Shown in pieces: positions 8,413-16,806 of a stretch of 64,000 nucleotides of DNA. How positions within the stretch are numbered: position 1 is the stretch's first letter; every line of letters begins with the position of its first letter. This DNA is from Telmatospirillum sp. J64-1. GTDB taxonomy: Bacteria > Pseudomonadota > Alphaproteobacteria > Rhodospirillales > Magnetospirillaceae. A program made the translations under genes and the position numbers. Below the pieces are notes generated by a model. It saw nothing but the letters and a program-made list of their open reading frames with translations. It did not search any database and was not told the origin of the DNA. The DNA lies in assembly GCF_006980715.1 (NCBI RefSeq), contig NZ_SBHN01000002.1:62001-126000 (forward strand). The letters run 5' to 3'.

Positions 8413-9459
8413 TTGACCGGACGCTTGACCATTTCCGTCGATGCCATGGGGGGCGATCACGCCCCCGTCGTGGTTGTCGAGGGATTGAAGATCGCACGCA
8501 CGCGGTTCCCGCAGGCGAGATTCCTGTTGTTCGGCGATGAGGCCAAGCTGCGGGAACTCGTTGGCGCGGATCCGGCCTTGGCGGAGGTCTGCACCATTCG
8601 ACACGCCGAAGAGGTGGTGAAGAATGATGCCAAGCCGGGTCAGGTGCTGCGGACCGGGCGCAAGTCCAGCATGTGGGCCGCCATCGATGCCGTTGCCAGC
8701 GGCGAAGCCGCTGCGGTGGTTTCGGCGGGCAATACCGGCGCGCTGATGGCGGTGTCGAAATTTGTGCTGCGCACCTTGCCCGGCATCGACCGTCCCGCCA
8801 TCGCCGGATTCTTCCCCACCTTGCGCGGCGAGAGCGTCATGCTCGACCTCGGCGCCAATGTGGAATGCAGTGCCGCCAATCTGGTCGAATTCGCCGTGAT
8901 GGGCGAGGTCTTCGCCAGGGCCCTGCTGGGTGTCGAGCAGCCGACTATCGGCATCCTCAATATCGGCTCGGAAGACATCAAGGGTAATGACGCCGTCCGT
9001 GCGGCAGCCAATATCCTGCGGACGAGTTCGCTGCCGATCAAGTTCCACGGTTTCGTGGAAGGCAACGATATCGGCCTGGGTACGGTGGATGTCATCGTCA
9101 CCGACGGCTTCACCGGCAATGTCGCGCTGAAGACCGCCGAGGGGACCGCGAAGCTCTATACCAGCTTCCTGCGCGATGCGTTCGGCAGCTCGCTGGTGGC
9201 CAAGATGGGCTATCTTCTCGCTAAGTCGGCCCTCAGCAAGGTCAGGATGCGCACGGACCCGCGCCGCTACAACGGTGCCATGTTCCTGGGCCTCAACGGT
9301 ATCGCCGTCAAAAGCCATGGCGGCACCGATGCGGTCGGTTTCGCGAATGCCCTGGGCGCGGCCATCGATCTGGTCGCCAACGACTACATCCAGCGCATTC
9401 GTCATGATTTTGCCGCGCTGAAGGCGCAGGATACTGCCCAACAAGTCGCCAACGGGTGA
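8413..9459 (+). CDS. plsX: phosphate acyltransferase PlsX
   Basis: This enzyme makes acyl-phosphate from acyl-ACP, the first step of the PlsX/PlsY route to phosphatidic acid, as a peripheral membrane protein. At 348 residues it is of normal size. Motifs include ISVDAMGGDHAP at the N-terminus, VSAGNTGALMA, and LDLGANVECSA, followed by VTDGFTGNVALKTAEG. The start codon is TTG at 8413, supported by AAGGTG seven bases upstream; a TTG 12 bases further in is a weaker choice. It is 30 bases from rpmF and 29 bases from fabH. Confidence 0.97.
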   Translation: MTGRLTISVDAMGGDHAPVVVVEGLKIARTRFPQARFLLFGDEAKLRELVGADPALAEVCTIRHAEEVVKNDAKPGQVLRTGRKSSMWAAIDAVASGEAAAVVSAGNTGALMAVSKFVLRTLPGIDRPAIAGFFPTLRGESVMLDLGANVECSAANLVEFAVMGEVFARALLGVEQPTIGILNIGSEDIKGNDAVRAAANILRTSSLPIKFHGFVEGNDIGLGTVDVIVTDGFTGNVALKTAEGTAKLYTSFLRDAFGSSLVAKMGYLLAKSALSKVRMRTDPRRYNGAMFLGLNGIAVKSHGGTDAVGFANALGAAIDLVANDYIQRIRHDFAALKAQDTAQQVANG

Positions 9460-9488
9460 TCTTCACCCCGTCCTCTATCGGATAAAGA

Positions 9489-10460
9489 ATGCTCAGATCC
9501 CAGATCGTCGGTTGCGGCGCTTATTTGCCCGAGCGGGTCCTGACCAATGCCGAAATGGCCGAGATCGTGGATACCTCCGACGAATGGATCGTCGAGCGAA
9601 CCGGAATCCGGCAGCGTCATATCGCGGCTGAGGGCGAGAGCACTTCCGATCTCGCCTTCGCCGCCGCCGAACGGGCCTTGGAAGCGGCCTGCATGAAAGG
9701 GTCGGACATCGACCTGATCATCGTCGCCACGGCCACGCCCGACAACACCTTCCCCGCCACCGCGACCAAGGTCCAGGCCCGCCTGGGCATGACCCGGGGC
9801 ACGGCTTTCGACGTTCAGGCCGTCTGCTCGGGCTTCGTCTACGCCCTGACGGTGGCCGACAACTTCCTGAAGCTCGGTCAGGCCCGCACCGCCCTGGTAA
9901 TCGGTGCCGAGACCTTCTCGCGCATCCTCGACTGGAAGGACCGCACCACCTGCGTCCTGTTCGGTGACGGCGCCGGTGCCGTGGTGCTGCGCGCGAGCGC
10001 GGGGGCAGGCACGACGGCCGATCGCGGCATCCTCTCGACCCACCTGCATTCCGACGGCCGTCACTACGAGATGCTCTATGTCGATGGCGGGCCGTCCACG
10101 ACCGGCCAGGCCGGTCATCTGCGCATGGAGGGACGCGAAGTCTTCCGCCATGCCGTGGTCAATCTGGCCAGCGTCATCAACGAGGCCCTGGAGGCCAACA
10201 ACCTGGCCGCCAAGGACATCGACTGGATGGTGCCGCACCAGGCCAACCGCCGCATCATCGAGGGCACGGCGCGCAAGCTCGGCCTGCCGCTCGACCGCAT
10301 GGTGGTGACGGTCGACCGCCATGCCAACACCTCGGCCGCCAGCATTCCCCTCGCGCTGGCCGAGGCCGTCGCGGATGGCCGGATCCGTCCCGGCCAGCTG
10401 GTGCTGATGGAAGCCATGGGCGGCGGTTTCACCTGGGGCTCCTGCCTCGTCCGCATGTAG
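9489..10460 (+). CDS. fabH: beta-ketoacyl-ACP synthase III
   Basis: FabH condenses acetyl-CoA with malonyl-ACP to start fatty acid synthesis. The 323-residue protein has the complete catalytic triad: Cys113 in [12 protein letters not shown], His250 in [10 protein letters not shown] and Asn280 in [12 protein letters not shown]. It also has the GDGAGAVVL motif. It sits directly behind plsX, so membrane lipid initiation steps are co-transcribed. A small hairpin (GCGGAA/TTCCGC) follows the stop codon. Confidence 0.98.
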   Translation: MLRSQIVGCGAYLPERVLTNAEMAEIVDTSDEWIVERTGIRQRHIAAEGESTSDLAFAAAERALEAACMKGSDIDLIIVATATPDNTFPATATKVQARLGMTRGTAFDVQAVCSGFVYALTVADNFLKLGQARTALVIGAETFSRILDWKDRTTCVLFGDGAGAVVLRASAGAGTTADRGILSTHLHSDGRHYEMLYVDGGPSTTGQAGHLRMEGREVFRHAVVNLASVINEALEANNLAAKDIDWMVPHQANRRIIEGTARKLGLPLDRMVVTVDRHANTSAASIPLALAEAVADGRIRPGQLVLMEAMGGGFTWGSCLVRM

Positions 10461-10517
10461 TCCGGACGCGGCGGAAGCTGAGTTTCCGCTGCAAGGTGTG
10501 TCAACATCCCTTTGATA

Positions 10518-10546
10518 TTGACGGTTTTCTACGTTTGGCGTAGGGT
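10518..10546 (+). promoter_or_regulatory. sigma-70 promoter of ihfA
   Basis: TTGACG, a 17-base spacer and TAGGGT lie 37 bases before the ihfA start. The -35 box matches five of six consensus bases. It would allow ihfA-merR to be expressed separately from plsX-fabH. Confidence 0.6.
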
Positions 10547-10582
10547 CTGGCAGGAATGTCGGAAACCTGTGGATTGGACGAC

Positions 10583-10900
10583 ATGGCAGAGAAAACCATC
10601 ACCCGCGCCCAGTTGAGCGAAGCCGTCTACCAAGAGGTCGGACTGTCGCGTAACGAATCGGCTGATCTGCTGGAACTCGTGCTGGACGAAATCTCCGACG
10701 CGCTGGAGCGTGGAGAGACGGTCAAGATCTCGTCCTTCGGCAGCTTTTCGGTCCGCGAAAAGGGCCAGCGTGTCGGACGCAATCCCAAGACCGGCGAGGA
10801 AGTGCCGATCCTGCCCCGCCGCGTTCTCGTCTTCCGGCCCTCGCAATTGCTCAAGACCCGGATCAACAACGGCCTCGCCAAGGCAGGGAAACCGGCGTGA
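10583..10900 (+). CDS. ihfA: integration host factor subunit alpha
   Basis: This 105-residue HU/IHF-family protein bends DNA as a heterodimer with IhfB. It has the DNA-arm signature [12 protein letters not shown] and FRPSQLLK at the C-terminus, plus FGSFSVREK. The ATG at 10583 ([11 protein letters not shown]) gives the usual IhfA length; an in-frame ATG at 10556 would add nine atypical residues. The stop codon overlaps the GTG start of the MerR gene (GTGA). IHF is a natural partner for sigma-54 activation by NtrC encoded later in the window. Confidence 0.96.
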   Translation: MAEKTITRAQLSEAVYQEVGLSRNESADLLELVLDEISDALERGETVKISSFGSFSVREKGQRVGRNPKTGEEVPILPRRVLVFRPSQLLKTRINNGLAKAGKPA

Positions 10901-11490
10901 GCATCCTCACTCCCCAGCAGACCCAGGCGTCCGCTCCCGAAGAAGGGCGGCGCAGCGGCAAGTCCGAAGCCGCCTTCCGCACCATCAGCGAGGTGGCGGA
11001 GGAATTGGACGTGCCGCAGCACGTCCTGCGCTTCTGGGAAAGCAAGTTCAGCCAGATCCGTCCGCTGAAGAGGGGAGGGGGGCGCCGCTACTATCGGCCG
11101 GAAGACATCCAGCTTCTGCGCCGCATCCGCGAGCTACTCTACGAAGACCGCTATACCATCAAGGGCGTGCAGAAATTGCTGCGCGAGAACGGGGGGAAGG
11201 CGCCGCCGAGCACCAAGCCTCGTCTGGCGCCACTCGTCGCCGAGCCGACACCTCCGGCTGCGACCGTCGCCCCGCAGATGCCGCCTCAGCCTGCCGCTCC
11301 GCAGCCCGCGCCCATGGAGCCTCAAGCCGAGGCTGCGCCGGCACCGGTTTCTCCGGTAATCGAGCCCGAGCCGCCTGCGCCGCCGCGCCTGAGCGAGAAG
11401 AAACGCCAGGCCTTGAACGGTATTTTGGAAGAGTTGCTGGAGCTGAAAAAAATTCTGAAAAAAGTTCAAACTGAGAGTTGCCAAGGGTAG
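10897..11490 (+). CDS. MerR-family transcriptional regulator
   Basis: The 197-residue protein has a MerR-type winged helix-turn-helix at about residues 28-95 ([54 protein letters not shown]). A proline/alanine-rich linker of about 75 residues follows, then a short coiled coil ([17 protein letters not shown]). The usual metal- or drug-binding C-terminal domain is absent. This MerR type is regularly found behind ihfA in alphaproteobacteria; its regulon is unknown. It starts at GTG, overlapping ihfA by 4 bases. The tRNA promoter begins inside its last codons. Confidence 0.9.
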   Translation: MSILTPQQTQASAPEEGRRSGKSEAAFRTISEVAEELDVPQHVLRFWESKFSQIRPLKRGGGRRYYRPEDIQLLRRIRELLYEDRYTIKGVQKLLRENGGKAPPSTKPRLAPLVAEPTPPAATVAPQMPPQPAAPQPAPMEPQAEAAPAPVSPVIEPEPPAPPRLSEKKRQALNGILEELLELKKILKKVQTESCQG

Positions 11491-11506
11491 GGCATCTGAG
11501 TATATT
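11478..11506 (+). promoter_or_regulatory. promoter of tRNA-Pro
   Basis: TTGCCA and TATATT are spaced by exactly 17 bases, about 38 bases upstream of the tRNA. The -35 box lies within the last codons of the merR gene. Both boxes match the consensus at five of six positions. Confidence 0.75.
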
Positions 11507-11543
11507 GCGCCTCCCACACGGAACCAACCCGGTGGGACACGGT

Positions 11544-11620
11544 CGGAGCGTAGCGCAGCCCGGTAGCGCATCGGTCTGGGGGACCGGGGGTCGTGGGTTC
11601 GAATCCCGCCGCTCCGACCA
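11544..11620 (+). tRNA. tRNA-Pro (anticodon GGG)
   Basis: A full 77-base cloverleaf can be drawn. The acceptor stem CGGAGCG pairs with CGCTCCG, the D arm is GCGC/GCGC, and the anticodon stem TCGGT/ACCGG carries loop CTGGGGG with anticodon GGG at 11578-11580. The T arm contains GGTTCGAATCC, and CCA is encoded at 11618-11620. It reads proline codon CCC (and CCU by wobble). It has its own promoter and terminator. Confidence 0.97.
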
Positions 11621-11628
11621 TCTTCTCT

Positions 11629-11660
11629 CAAAAAAGCCGCCCTTCCCGGGCGGCTTTTTT
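11629..11660 (+). terminator. rho-independent terminator of tRNA-Pro
   Basis: GCCGCCC/GGGCGGC with a 5-base loop, flanked by six A and six T, lies nine bases after the tRNA CCA end. Confidence 0.92.
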
Positions 11661-11965
11661 GCTTTGGGCCTTCGGTCATCCGCCGCTTTCGTGTTTGCCG
11701 CTTCCAAAAGGCGCGCGACGCCTGCCGCATCCCGCCATCCTTCTGGATGGATTATAATCTGACTCGGCGCCCCAAATTAGGATGAGAGCGGTTTTCCTTG
11801 GGCATTCATTCGTCACCTCCGTAAAAGCGGGAGACTTGTGACGTTGCCCTCCGATCCATGGCTTTCCACCAGCGTGGGGAATGACGCAGAAAAGGGACTT
11901 CGTCAGCATTCCGCACCGCTTCCGACGCAACCGCCTGTCCATGCCTTGGAAGAGTTTCCTTTCAT
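11661..11965. other. 305-base intergenic space with no supported gene
   Basis: The space lies between the tRNA terminator and the glycosyltransferase-like gene. It holds a short hairpin CCATCC/GGATGG followed by ATTATAAT near 11740-11756, which looks like a -10 box without a matching -35. Open frames here lack ribosome-binding sites and coding character. No second copy of the tRNA 3' end is seen, so there is no sign of an integrated element. Confidence 0.5.
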
Positions 11966-13099
11966 ATGGTTTTCAGCAACCGATCCTCCGATCTGCTTTC
12001 CAAGAGGCTTCTGGTTTCCCTGACTCCCCACGGCTATGGGCATGCGGCCATGACGGCGCCCGCGGTCAATTGCCTGCGCGAGCGTCTGCCTGGGCTTCAT
12101 CTGATCATCCAGACCCAGGTTCCCCGCCCGTTCCTGGAGAGCCGCTTCGAGGGTCCGTTCGACCTAGTCTGCGAGACGCCTGATTTCGGCATGGAGATGC
12201 GCTCGGCGATCGGCGTGCTGCCGGAGGAAAGCCATCAGCGCTATCACCGCCTCCATGACCGGCTCGAGCAGGTGATCACGGCGGAGACGGAGCGTCTGCG
12301 GGCCCTGGCCCCGGATCTGGTACTGTCCAACATCCCCTATGTGACCATGGAGGCGGCATCGCGCCTGGGCGTGCCGGTGATCGGCCTGTCTTCCCTCAAC
12401 TGGGCGGACATCTACCGGTCCTATTGCGCCGCCATGCCGGGGGCATCCCGGATTCACCGGGAAATGATGGATTGCTACAGCCGCGCCAAGGTCATCCTGC
12501 GCCCGCAACCCGCAATGCCGATGGAGGATTTCCCGCATGCCCGCGCCATCGGCCCCATCGCCCGCGCGGGGCGCCGGAGACGGGACGAGGTCTCGGCGCG
12601 CCTGGGACTGGGGCAGGGGGAACGCGCGGCCCTGGTCATCTTCGGCGGCCTGAATATCGCGCTGCCGCTGGAATGCTGGCCGCGGCTGCCGGGCTGGCGC
12701 TGGATCATGGCTCCACCACCGCCACCGGGCCGCGACGACATGGTTCCGCTCGAGGCGCTGGAGATGCCCACCACGGATGTCCTGGCCTCCTGCGATGCCC
12801 TAATCACCAAGACGGGGTACGGCACCTTCGCCGAGGCGGCGGTGAATGGCGTGCCGACCCTTTTCCTGAAGCGCCCGGACTGGCCCGAGGGGCCGCCGCT
12901 GGAAGACTGGCTGATCCGCCATGCACGCGCCCTTCCCCTGGATGTGGAGCAAATGCTGGCGAAGGAATTGGGGGATCACCTCCAGTCCGTGCTGGCCTTG
13001 CCGCCGAAGCCGCCAGTAAAGGCCACAGGGATCAGTGAAGCCGCCGATATCATGGAATCCCTTCTGGCAAAAACCTGGCTTCCCGGCTGCCCCACCTGA
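11966..13099 (+). CDS. GT-B fold glycosyltransferase-like protein
   Basis: The 377-residue protein has the two-domain layout of GT-B glycosyltransferases. The N-terminus has the glycine/histidine turn TPHGYGHAAMTAPAVN, and the C-terminal domain has the nucleotide-sugar type signature DALITKTGYGTFAEAAVNGVPTLFL, as in MurG/UGT-like and L-arabinokinase N-terminal domains. It has no signal peptide or membrane helix. The sugar donor and acceptor are unknown. It is isolated: tRNA-Pro is upstream and a candidate sRNA downstream, with no polysaccharide genes nearby. The start is uncertain, since the nearest ribosome-binding site (GGAAGAG) is rather far upstream. A sugar-binding non-enzymatic role is possible. 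Confidence 0.7.
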   Translation: MVFSNRSSDLLSKRLLVSLTPHGYGHAAMTAPAVNCLRERLPGLHLIIQTQVPRPFLESRFEGPFDLVCETPDFGMEMRSAIGVLPEESHQRYHRLHDRLEQVITAETERLRALAPDLVLSNIPYVTMEAASRLGVPVIGLSSLNWADIYRSYCAAMPGASRIHREMMDCYSRAKVILRPQPAMPMEDFPHARAIGPIARAGRRRRDEVSARLGLGQGERAALVIFGGLNIALPLECWPRLPGWRWIMAPPPPPGRDDMVPLEALEMPTTDVLASCDALITKTGYGTFAEAAVNGVPTLFLKRPDWPEGPPLEDWLIRHARALPLDVEQMLAKELGDHLQSVLALPPKPPVKATGISEAADIMESLLAKTWLPGCPT

Positions 13100-13117
13100 A
13101 AAGGTTAATCCTTTTTC
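13098..13117 (+). terminator. weak AT-rich terminator after the GT gene
   Basis: AAAAGG/CCTTTT around TTAAT with a T run begins at the stop codon of the glycosyltransferase-like gene. The stem is short and AT-rich, so strength is doubtful. Confidence 0.45.
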
Positions 13118-13174
13118 GCGGACAAGCGGCATCGAAATCGGCTTGGCTTTGACTATCTATTCGTAGACGGCGCA

Positions 13175-13268
13175 GATCAGCCTTTGGCAACTGCCTCGTC
13201 TCCTCTTCTTGAGGTAGCCTTCCTCAACCCGAGACTTAGGCGGGCGATTCGTCGCCCGCCTTTTTTTC
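13175..13268 (+). ncRNA. candidate small RNA upstream of cutA
   Basis: A non-coding stretch of about 95 bases ends in a perfect terminator before cutA. It holds a pyrimidine-rich segment (CGTCTCCTCTTC), a hairpin TTGAGG/CCTCAA at about 13209-13227 with a 7-base loop, an enclosing GTCTC/GAGAC pairing, and the 9-bp terminator. The CTCCTC and CCTTCCTC runs are complementary to ribosome-binding sites, as in many Hfq-dependent sRNAs. A weak TTGACT box lies at 13149, but no good -10 follows, so the 5' end is a guess. It could instead be the 3' UTR of the upstream gene. It lacks the SRP RNA core and does not look like 6S RNA. Confidence 0.4.
13239..13268 (+). terminator. strong rho-independent terminator
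   Basis: GGCGGGCGA pairs with TCGCCCGCC around a TTCG tetraloop, followed by seven T. It ends the candidate sRNA and isolates cutA from upstream transcription. Confidence 0.95.
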
Positions 13269-13306
13269 GTCTAAAAAGGACCTGATCTACTTCAGGAGGA
13301 CGGAAA

Positions 13307-13633
13307 ATGGCTGCTTTTCTGCTTTACGTTACGGCATCGTCACGCGAGGAGGCTCTGCGCCTGGGGCGAGCCCTGGTCGAGGAACGACTAGCGGCCTGCG
13401 TCAATGTGCTCGACGGCATGACCTCGATCTATCATTGGCAAGGGAAGGTCGAGGAGGGCAGCGAGGCGGTCCTGATCCTGAAGACCCGCGAGGAACTGGT
13501 AGCGAAAGCCACCGACCGCCTGCGCGATCTGCACAGCTACGATTGCCCCTGCGTCCTCGCCTTGCCTGTCAGCCAAGGTAATCCCGGTTTCCTCGCCTGG
13601 ATCGAGAGCGAAACCGCCACCTCGTTGCCTTAG
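13307..13633 (+). CDS. cutA: divalent-cation tolerance protein CutA
   Basis: The 108-residue protein belongs to the CutA1 family of small trimeric, PII-like proteins. Typical segments are YVTASSREEALRLGRALVEERLAACVNV and SIYHWQGKVEEGSEAVLILKT. The family was named for copper tolerance, but its molecular role is unsettled. AGGAGGACGGAAA precedes the ATG. The stop codon overlaps the stop of the convergent ispDF gene by a few bases. Confidence 0.95.
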   Translation: MAAFLLYVTASSREEALRLGRALVEERLAACVNVLDGMTSIYHWQGKVEEGSEAVLILKTREELVAKATDRLRDLHSYDCPCVLALPVSQGNPGFLAWIESETATSLP

Positions 13634-14781
13634 CGAGGCAGCTGGACCAGCGCCATGGCCTGGGCGGCAATGCCTTCGCGCCGCCCGGTAAAGCCCAGCC
13701 CCTCGGTGGTCGTCGCCTTCACCCCCACGCGTTCCTGGCCGATATCGAGGATGCGGGCGAGATTGGCCGCCATGGCCGGGCGATAGGGACCGATGCGCGG
13801 GCGCTCGCAGATGATGGTCAGGTCGATATTGACGATGCGCCCGCCCAAGGCCCGCACCAGACTGGCGGCATGGGCCAGGAACAGTTCGGAGGCCGCACCG
13901 CGCCAGCGCGGGTCCGAAGGCGGGAAGTGATGGCCGATATCCCCTGCCGCGATGGCGCCCAGCAGGGCGTCCGTCACGGCATGCATGGCGACATCGGCAT
14001 CGGAATGGCCTTCCAGCGCCTTGTCATGGGGCACGGCGATGCCGCACAGCGTGACGCTGTCGCCCTCGGTGAAGGCATGGACGTCGAACCCGCTGCCGAT
14101 GCGCGTCTCGCCGGGACCTGCGAAAGCACGAGCAGCGCGGGCAAGATCGCTTTCAGTGGTGATCTTGACATTGTCCTCGCTGCCCGGGACGAGGGCGATC
14201 GCCAGCCCGGCCTGCTCGGCCACGGCGGCATCGTCGGTCAGTTCGTAGCCGGCGCAGGAACGATGGGCAGACAGGATGTCCTGATAGCGGAAGCCCTGGG
14301 GCGTCTGGGCGCGCCAGAGTCCGCTGCGGTCCTGGGTGGCGGCTACCATACCGCTCGCTTCCCGCTTCAAGGTATCGACCACGGGCACCGCCGGCACGGC
14401 GCCGGGATGGTTGCCCAGCGCGCCGATCACGCGCGAGACGGTACCGGCATCGAGGAAGGGGCGGGCGCCGTCATGGATTAGCACCAGGTCGGGCCGCATC
14501 TCCGCCAAGCTTTCCAGGCCCAGCCGGACGGAATCCTGGCGGGTTTCGCCGCCCGCGACCGGCTCGGCCAGCCCCAGACCGGCCGCCGCCATTTCATAGA
14601 GGGGGCGGTCGTCGGGATGGATCACGCAGCGCACCGCCGAGACCTGGGGATGCGCGGACAGAAGGGCCAGGGAATGGCGCAGCACCGGCCGTCCGCCTAG
14701 ATCGCGATATTGCTTGGGCAGATCGCCCCCGAACCGGCGCCCGCGTCCTGCCGCCACCACCAAAGCCACGCACCGGGCCAT
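13630..14781 (-). CDS. ispDF: bifunctional IspD/IspF isoprenoid enzyme
   Basis: This fusion performs two steps of the MEP pathway to isopentenyl diphosphate. Residues 1 to about 225 are IspD (2-C-methyl-D-erythritol 4-phosphate cytidylyltransferase), with VVAAGRGRRFGGDLPKQY and LIHDGARPF. Residues from about 226 are IspF (2,4-cyclodiphosphate synthase), with GSGFDVHAF, where Asp233 and His235 bind metal, and GHSDADVAMHAVTDALLGA. The fused form is common in alphaproteobacteria. The ATG at 14781 is supported by AAGGA eight bases upstream and gives 383 residues. It is convergent with cutA, with a 4-base overlap. Confidence 0.97.
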   Translation of the reverse strand: MARCVALVVAAGRGRRFGGDLPKQYRDLGGRPVLRHSLALLSAHPQVSAVRCVIHPDDRPLYEMAAAGLGLAEPVAGGETRQDSVRLGLESLAEMRPDLVLIHDGARPFLDAGTVSRVIGALGNHPGAVPAVPVVDTLKREASGMVAATQDRSGLWRAQTPQGFRYQDILSAHRSCAGYELTDDAAVAEQAGLAIALVPGSEDNVKITTESDLARAARAFAGPGETRIGSGFDVHAFTEGDSVTLCGIAVPHDKALEGHSDADVAMHAVTDALLGAIAAGDIGHHFPPSDPRWRGAASELFLAHAASLVRALGGRIVNIDLTIICERPRIGPYRPAMAANLARILDIGQERVGVKATTTEGLGFTGRREGIAAQAMALVQLPR

Positions 14782-14918
14782 GCTGCATTCCTTTCCCAGA
14801 GATTTAAGCGATTCCATTGGTCCCGGGCGCCACGGTAATCGCGCCTCAGGCCCTTGCCAAGGGGCCAACCGAAAGTGCGACTCTTTCCGAGTCTGAAAAG
14901 GATGCTATAGTCTGCCCC

Positions 14919-15719
14919 ATGCTGACTTCGACCATGCTCAATCTGGCCGCCCTGGCTTCGCTGGTGCCGGCCGCCCTTGTCCCGATGCGCCGCGACGGGC
15001 AGCGCGACGGCCTGTTCTGGGCCGTCATCGCCCTTGCCGTCGCGGGACCCGCCCTGTGGATCGTCACCCAACTCGGCGATAGCTGGCGCACCGGCTTGAC
15101 GGCCGCTCTGTGGATCAGCATCGCCGTCAGCATCGCCCTGTTCGCGGCTGTGTCCGCGACGGTGCGCGATGCCTGGCGTCTGGCGCCGCTGCTACTGCCC
15201 TATCTATTGGTGCTCGGCGTGCTGGCCTCGATCTTCGACCGGGCCGAAGGACGCCCCTTGGCGGAAACCGCGCCGCTGGGCTGGCTTGAAATCCATATCG
15301 GCGTCTCGGTCGTCGCCTATGGCCTGGTGACCATGGCGGCCGTCGCGGCCCTGGCGGCCTTCCTGCAGGAAAGGGCGCTGAAGACCAAGCGGCCCACTGG
15401 GCTGACCCGCATGCTGCCTTCGGTCCTGGACAGCGAGGCCCTGTCCTCCAAGATGCTGTTCCTGGCCTGGGTGGTCATGGGCTTTGGCGTCGCTACCGGC
15501 ATGGCGACCCAGTATTTCGAGACGGCCGAGATCCTGCGCTTCGATCACAAGACCCTGCTGTCGCTCTTCGCCTTCGCGGTGATCGGCGGCTTGCTGGCTG
15601 CACAAAGACTGACCGGAGTGCGCGGGCGTTTGGCAGCCCGCTTCATGCTGCTGGCCTATCTGCTGCTGACACTCGCCTTCCCTGGCGTTAAATTCGTCAC
15701 CGGCGTGCTGATAGGCTAG
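14919..15719 (+). CDS. CcsA/YpjD-like cytochrome c assembly membrane protein
   Basis: The 266-residue protein has about eight hydrophobic segments and matches the cytochrome C assembly (CcsA/CcmC/YpjD) family. LGWLEIHIGVSVVAYGLVTMAAVAALAAF and a later KTLLSLFAFAVIG contribute histidines typical of heme-handling members (His in LEIHI, and FDHKTLLSL). The tryptophan-rich WWD motif of true CcmC/CcsA is not evident, so it is more like YpjD, whose role is less clear. The ATG at 14919 directly precedes the hydrophobic N-terminus. A hairpin GACTC/GAGTC and a TATAGT box lie just upstream. It is divergent from ispDF. Confidence 0.85.
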   Translation: MLTSTMLNLAALASLVPAALVPMRRDGQRDGLFWAVIALAVAGPALWIVTQLGDSWRTGLTAALWISIAVSIALFAAVSATVRDAWRLAPLLLPYLLVLGVLASIFDRAEGRPLAETAPLGWLEIHIGVSVVAYGLVTMAAVAALAAFLQERALKTKRPTGLTRMLPSVLDSEALSSKMLFLAWVVMGFGVATGMATQYFETAEILRFDHKTLLSLFAFAVIGGLLAAQRLTGVRGRLAARFMLLAYLLLTLAFPGVKFVTGVLIG

Positions 15720-15776
15720 GCATTCCGTCGCCGCTGCCCAAGCGAACATCAATTTTCCCATTGCCTCCAGCATCAT

Positions 15777-15793
15777 TGCATAATAATTATGCA
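15777..15793 (+). promoter_or_regulatory. NtrC-like palindrome before dusB-ntrBC
   Basis: A 17-base inverted repeat has perfect 8-base arms around one central base and TGCA at each end (TGCAT-N7-ATGCA). The classical NtrC site is TGCAC-N7-GTGCA, the same length and spacing with one base changed per half. It lies 21 bases before the dusB start. The match is by eye; a different regulator is possible. Confidence 0.4.
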
Positions 15794-15813
15794 GGTGAGG
15801 AGATCGTAATCAC

Positions 15814-16800
15814 ATGAGCATTCAGATCGGCCCCGTCACGTTGGACAACAACGTCATCCTTGCCCCCATGTCCGGTGTCACGGACATGCCGTTCCGCCGC
15901 TTGGTCAAGCGCTGCGGGGCGGGGCTCGTGGTGTCGGAGATGATCGCCAGCCAGGCGATGATCCGTGCCAACCGCCAGACCATGAAGATGGCCAGCAATT
16001 GCGCCGAGGAACATCCCATGTCGGTGCAGCTGGCCGGCTGCGAACCCGAGGTGATGGCCGAGGCCGCCCGCCTCAACCAGGACCGGGGCGCCGCCATCAT
16101 CGACATCAACATGGGCTGCCCGGTCAAGAAGGTGGTCAAGGGCGATGCGGGCTCGGCGCTGATGCGGGACGAGATCCTGGCCGGACGCATCCTTGAGGCG
16201 GTGGTCAAGGCGGTCGACCTGCCGGTGACCCTGAAGATGCGCATGGGCTGGGACCACAAGAGCCTTAATGCCCCCAATCTGGCGCGCATCGCCCAGGAAT
16301 GCGGTATCAAGATGGTCACCGTCCATGGCCGCACCCGGCAGATGTTCTATACCGGCACCGCCGATTGGCAGTTCGTGCGCGGCGTCAAGGAAGCCGTCTC
16401 CATTCCGGTCGTGGTCAATGGCGACATCTGCACGGTCGAGGATGCGGCCGAGGCCCTGCGGCAATCGGGTGCCGATGGCGTGATGGTGGGACGGGGCGCC
16501 TATGGCCGCCCGTGGTTCCTGGCGCAGGTGGCGCATTACCTGAAGACCGGCGAGAAGATCGAGGATCCGGACCTCGAAACCCAGCGCGACATGCTGCTGG
16601 AGCATTTCGAGTCGATGCTCGAGCATTACGGCAGCGATACCGGCATGCGCATGGCCCGCAAGCATGTGGCCTGGTACAGCCGGGGCCTGCGCGGCTCCAC
16701 CGAATTCCGGGCCGCGGTCAACAAATGCACGGATGTGGACTCGGTGCGCCACCTGGTTCATGACTTCTATACCCCGCTTCTCGAACGCGAGGCTGCCTGA
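15814..16800 (+). CDS. dusB: tRNA-dihydrouridine synthase DusB (NifR3)
   Basis: This flavin enzyme reduces uridine to dihydrouridine in tRNA. The 328-residue protein has the FMN-binding TIM-barrel motifs [13 protein letters not shown], the catalytic Cys102 in [29 protein letters not shown] and VNGDI. It leads the ntr operon, as in Rhodobacter and Azospirillum, where the gene was named nifR3. It is followed after 6 bases by ntrB. Any regulatory link to nitrogen is positional only. Confidence 0.97.
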   Translation: MSIQIGPVTLDNNVILAPMSGVTDMPFRRLVKRCGAGLVVSEMIASQAMIRANRQTMKMASNCAEEHPMSVQLAGCEPEVMAEAARLNQDRGAAIIDINMGCPVKKVVKGDAGSALMRDEILAGRILEAVVKAVDLPVTLKMRMGWDHKSLNAPNLARIAQECGIKMVTVHGRTRQMFYTGTADWQFVRGVKEAVSIPVVVNGDICTVEDAAEALRQSGADGVMVGRGAYGRPWFLAQVAHYLKTGEKIEDPDLETQRDMLLEHFESMLEHYGSDTGMRMARKHVAWYSRGLRGSTEFRAAVNKCTDVDSVRHLVHDFYTPLLEREAA

Positions 16801-16806
16801 GGCATC

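Noticed and set aside
11676-11942. An 88-codon minus-strand frame after tRNA-Pro
   Set aside because: It has no ribosome-binding site and irregular composition, and it crosses a hairpin/-10-like element; not supported as a gene.
13118-13268. 6S RNA or SRP RNA before cutA
   Set aside because: The SRP core (GGAAG/AGCAG-type motif) is missing, and the long bulged hairpin of 6S RNA cannot be drawn.
11544-13300. A genomic island integrated at tRNA-Pro
   Set aside because: No duplicated tRNA 3' end, integrase or base-composition change was found downstream.
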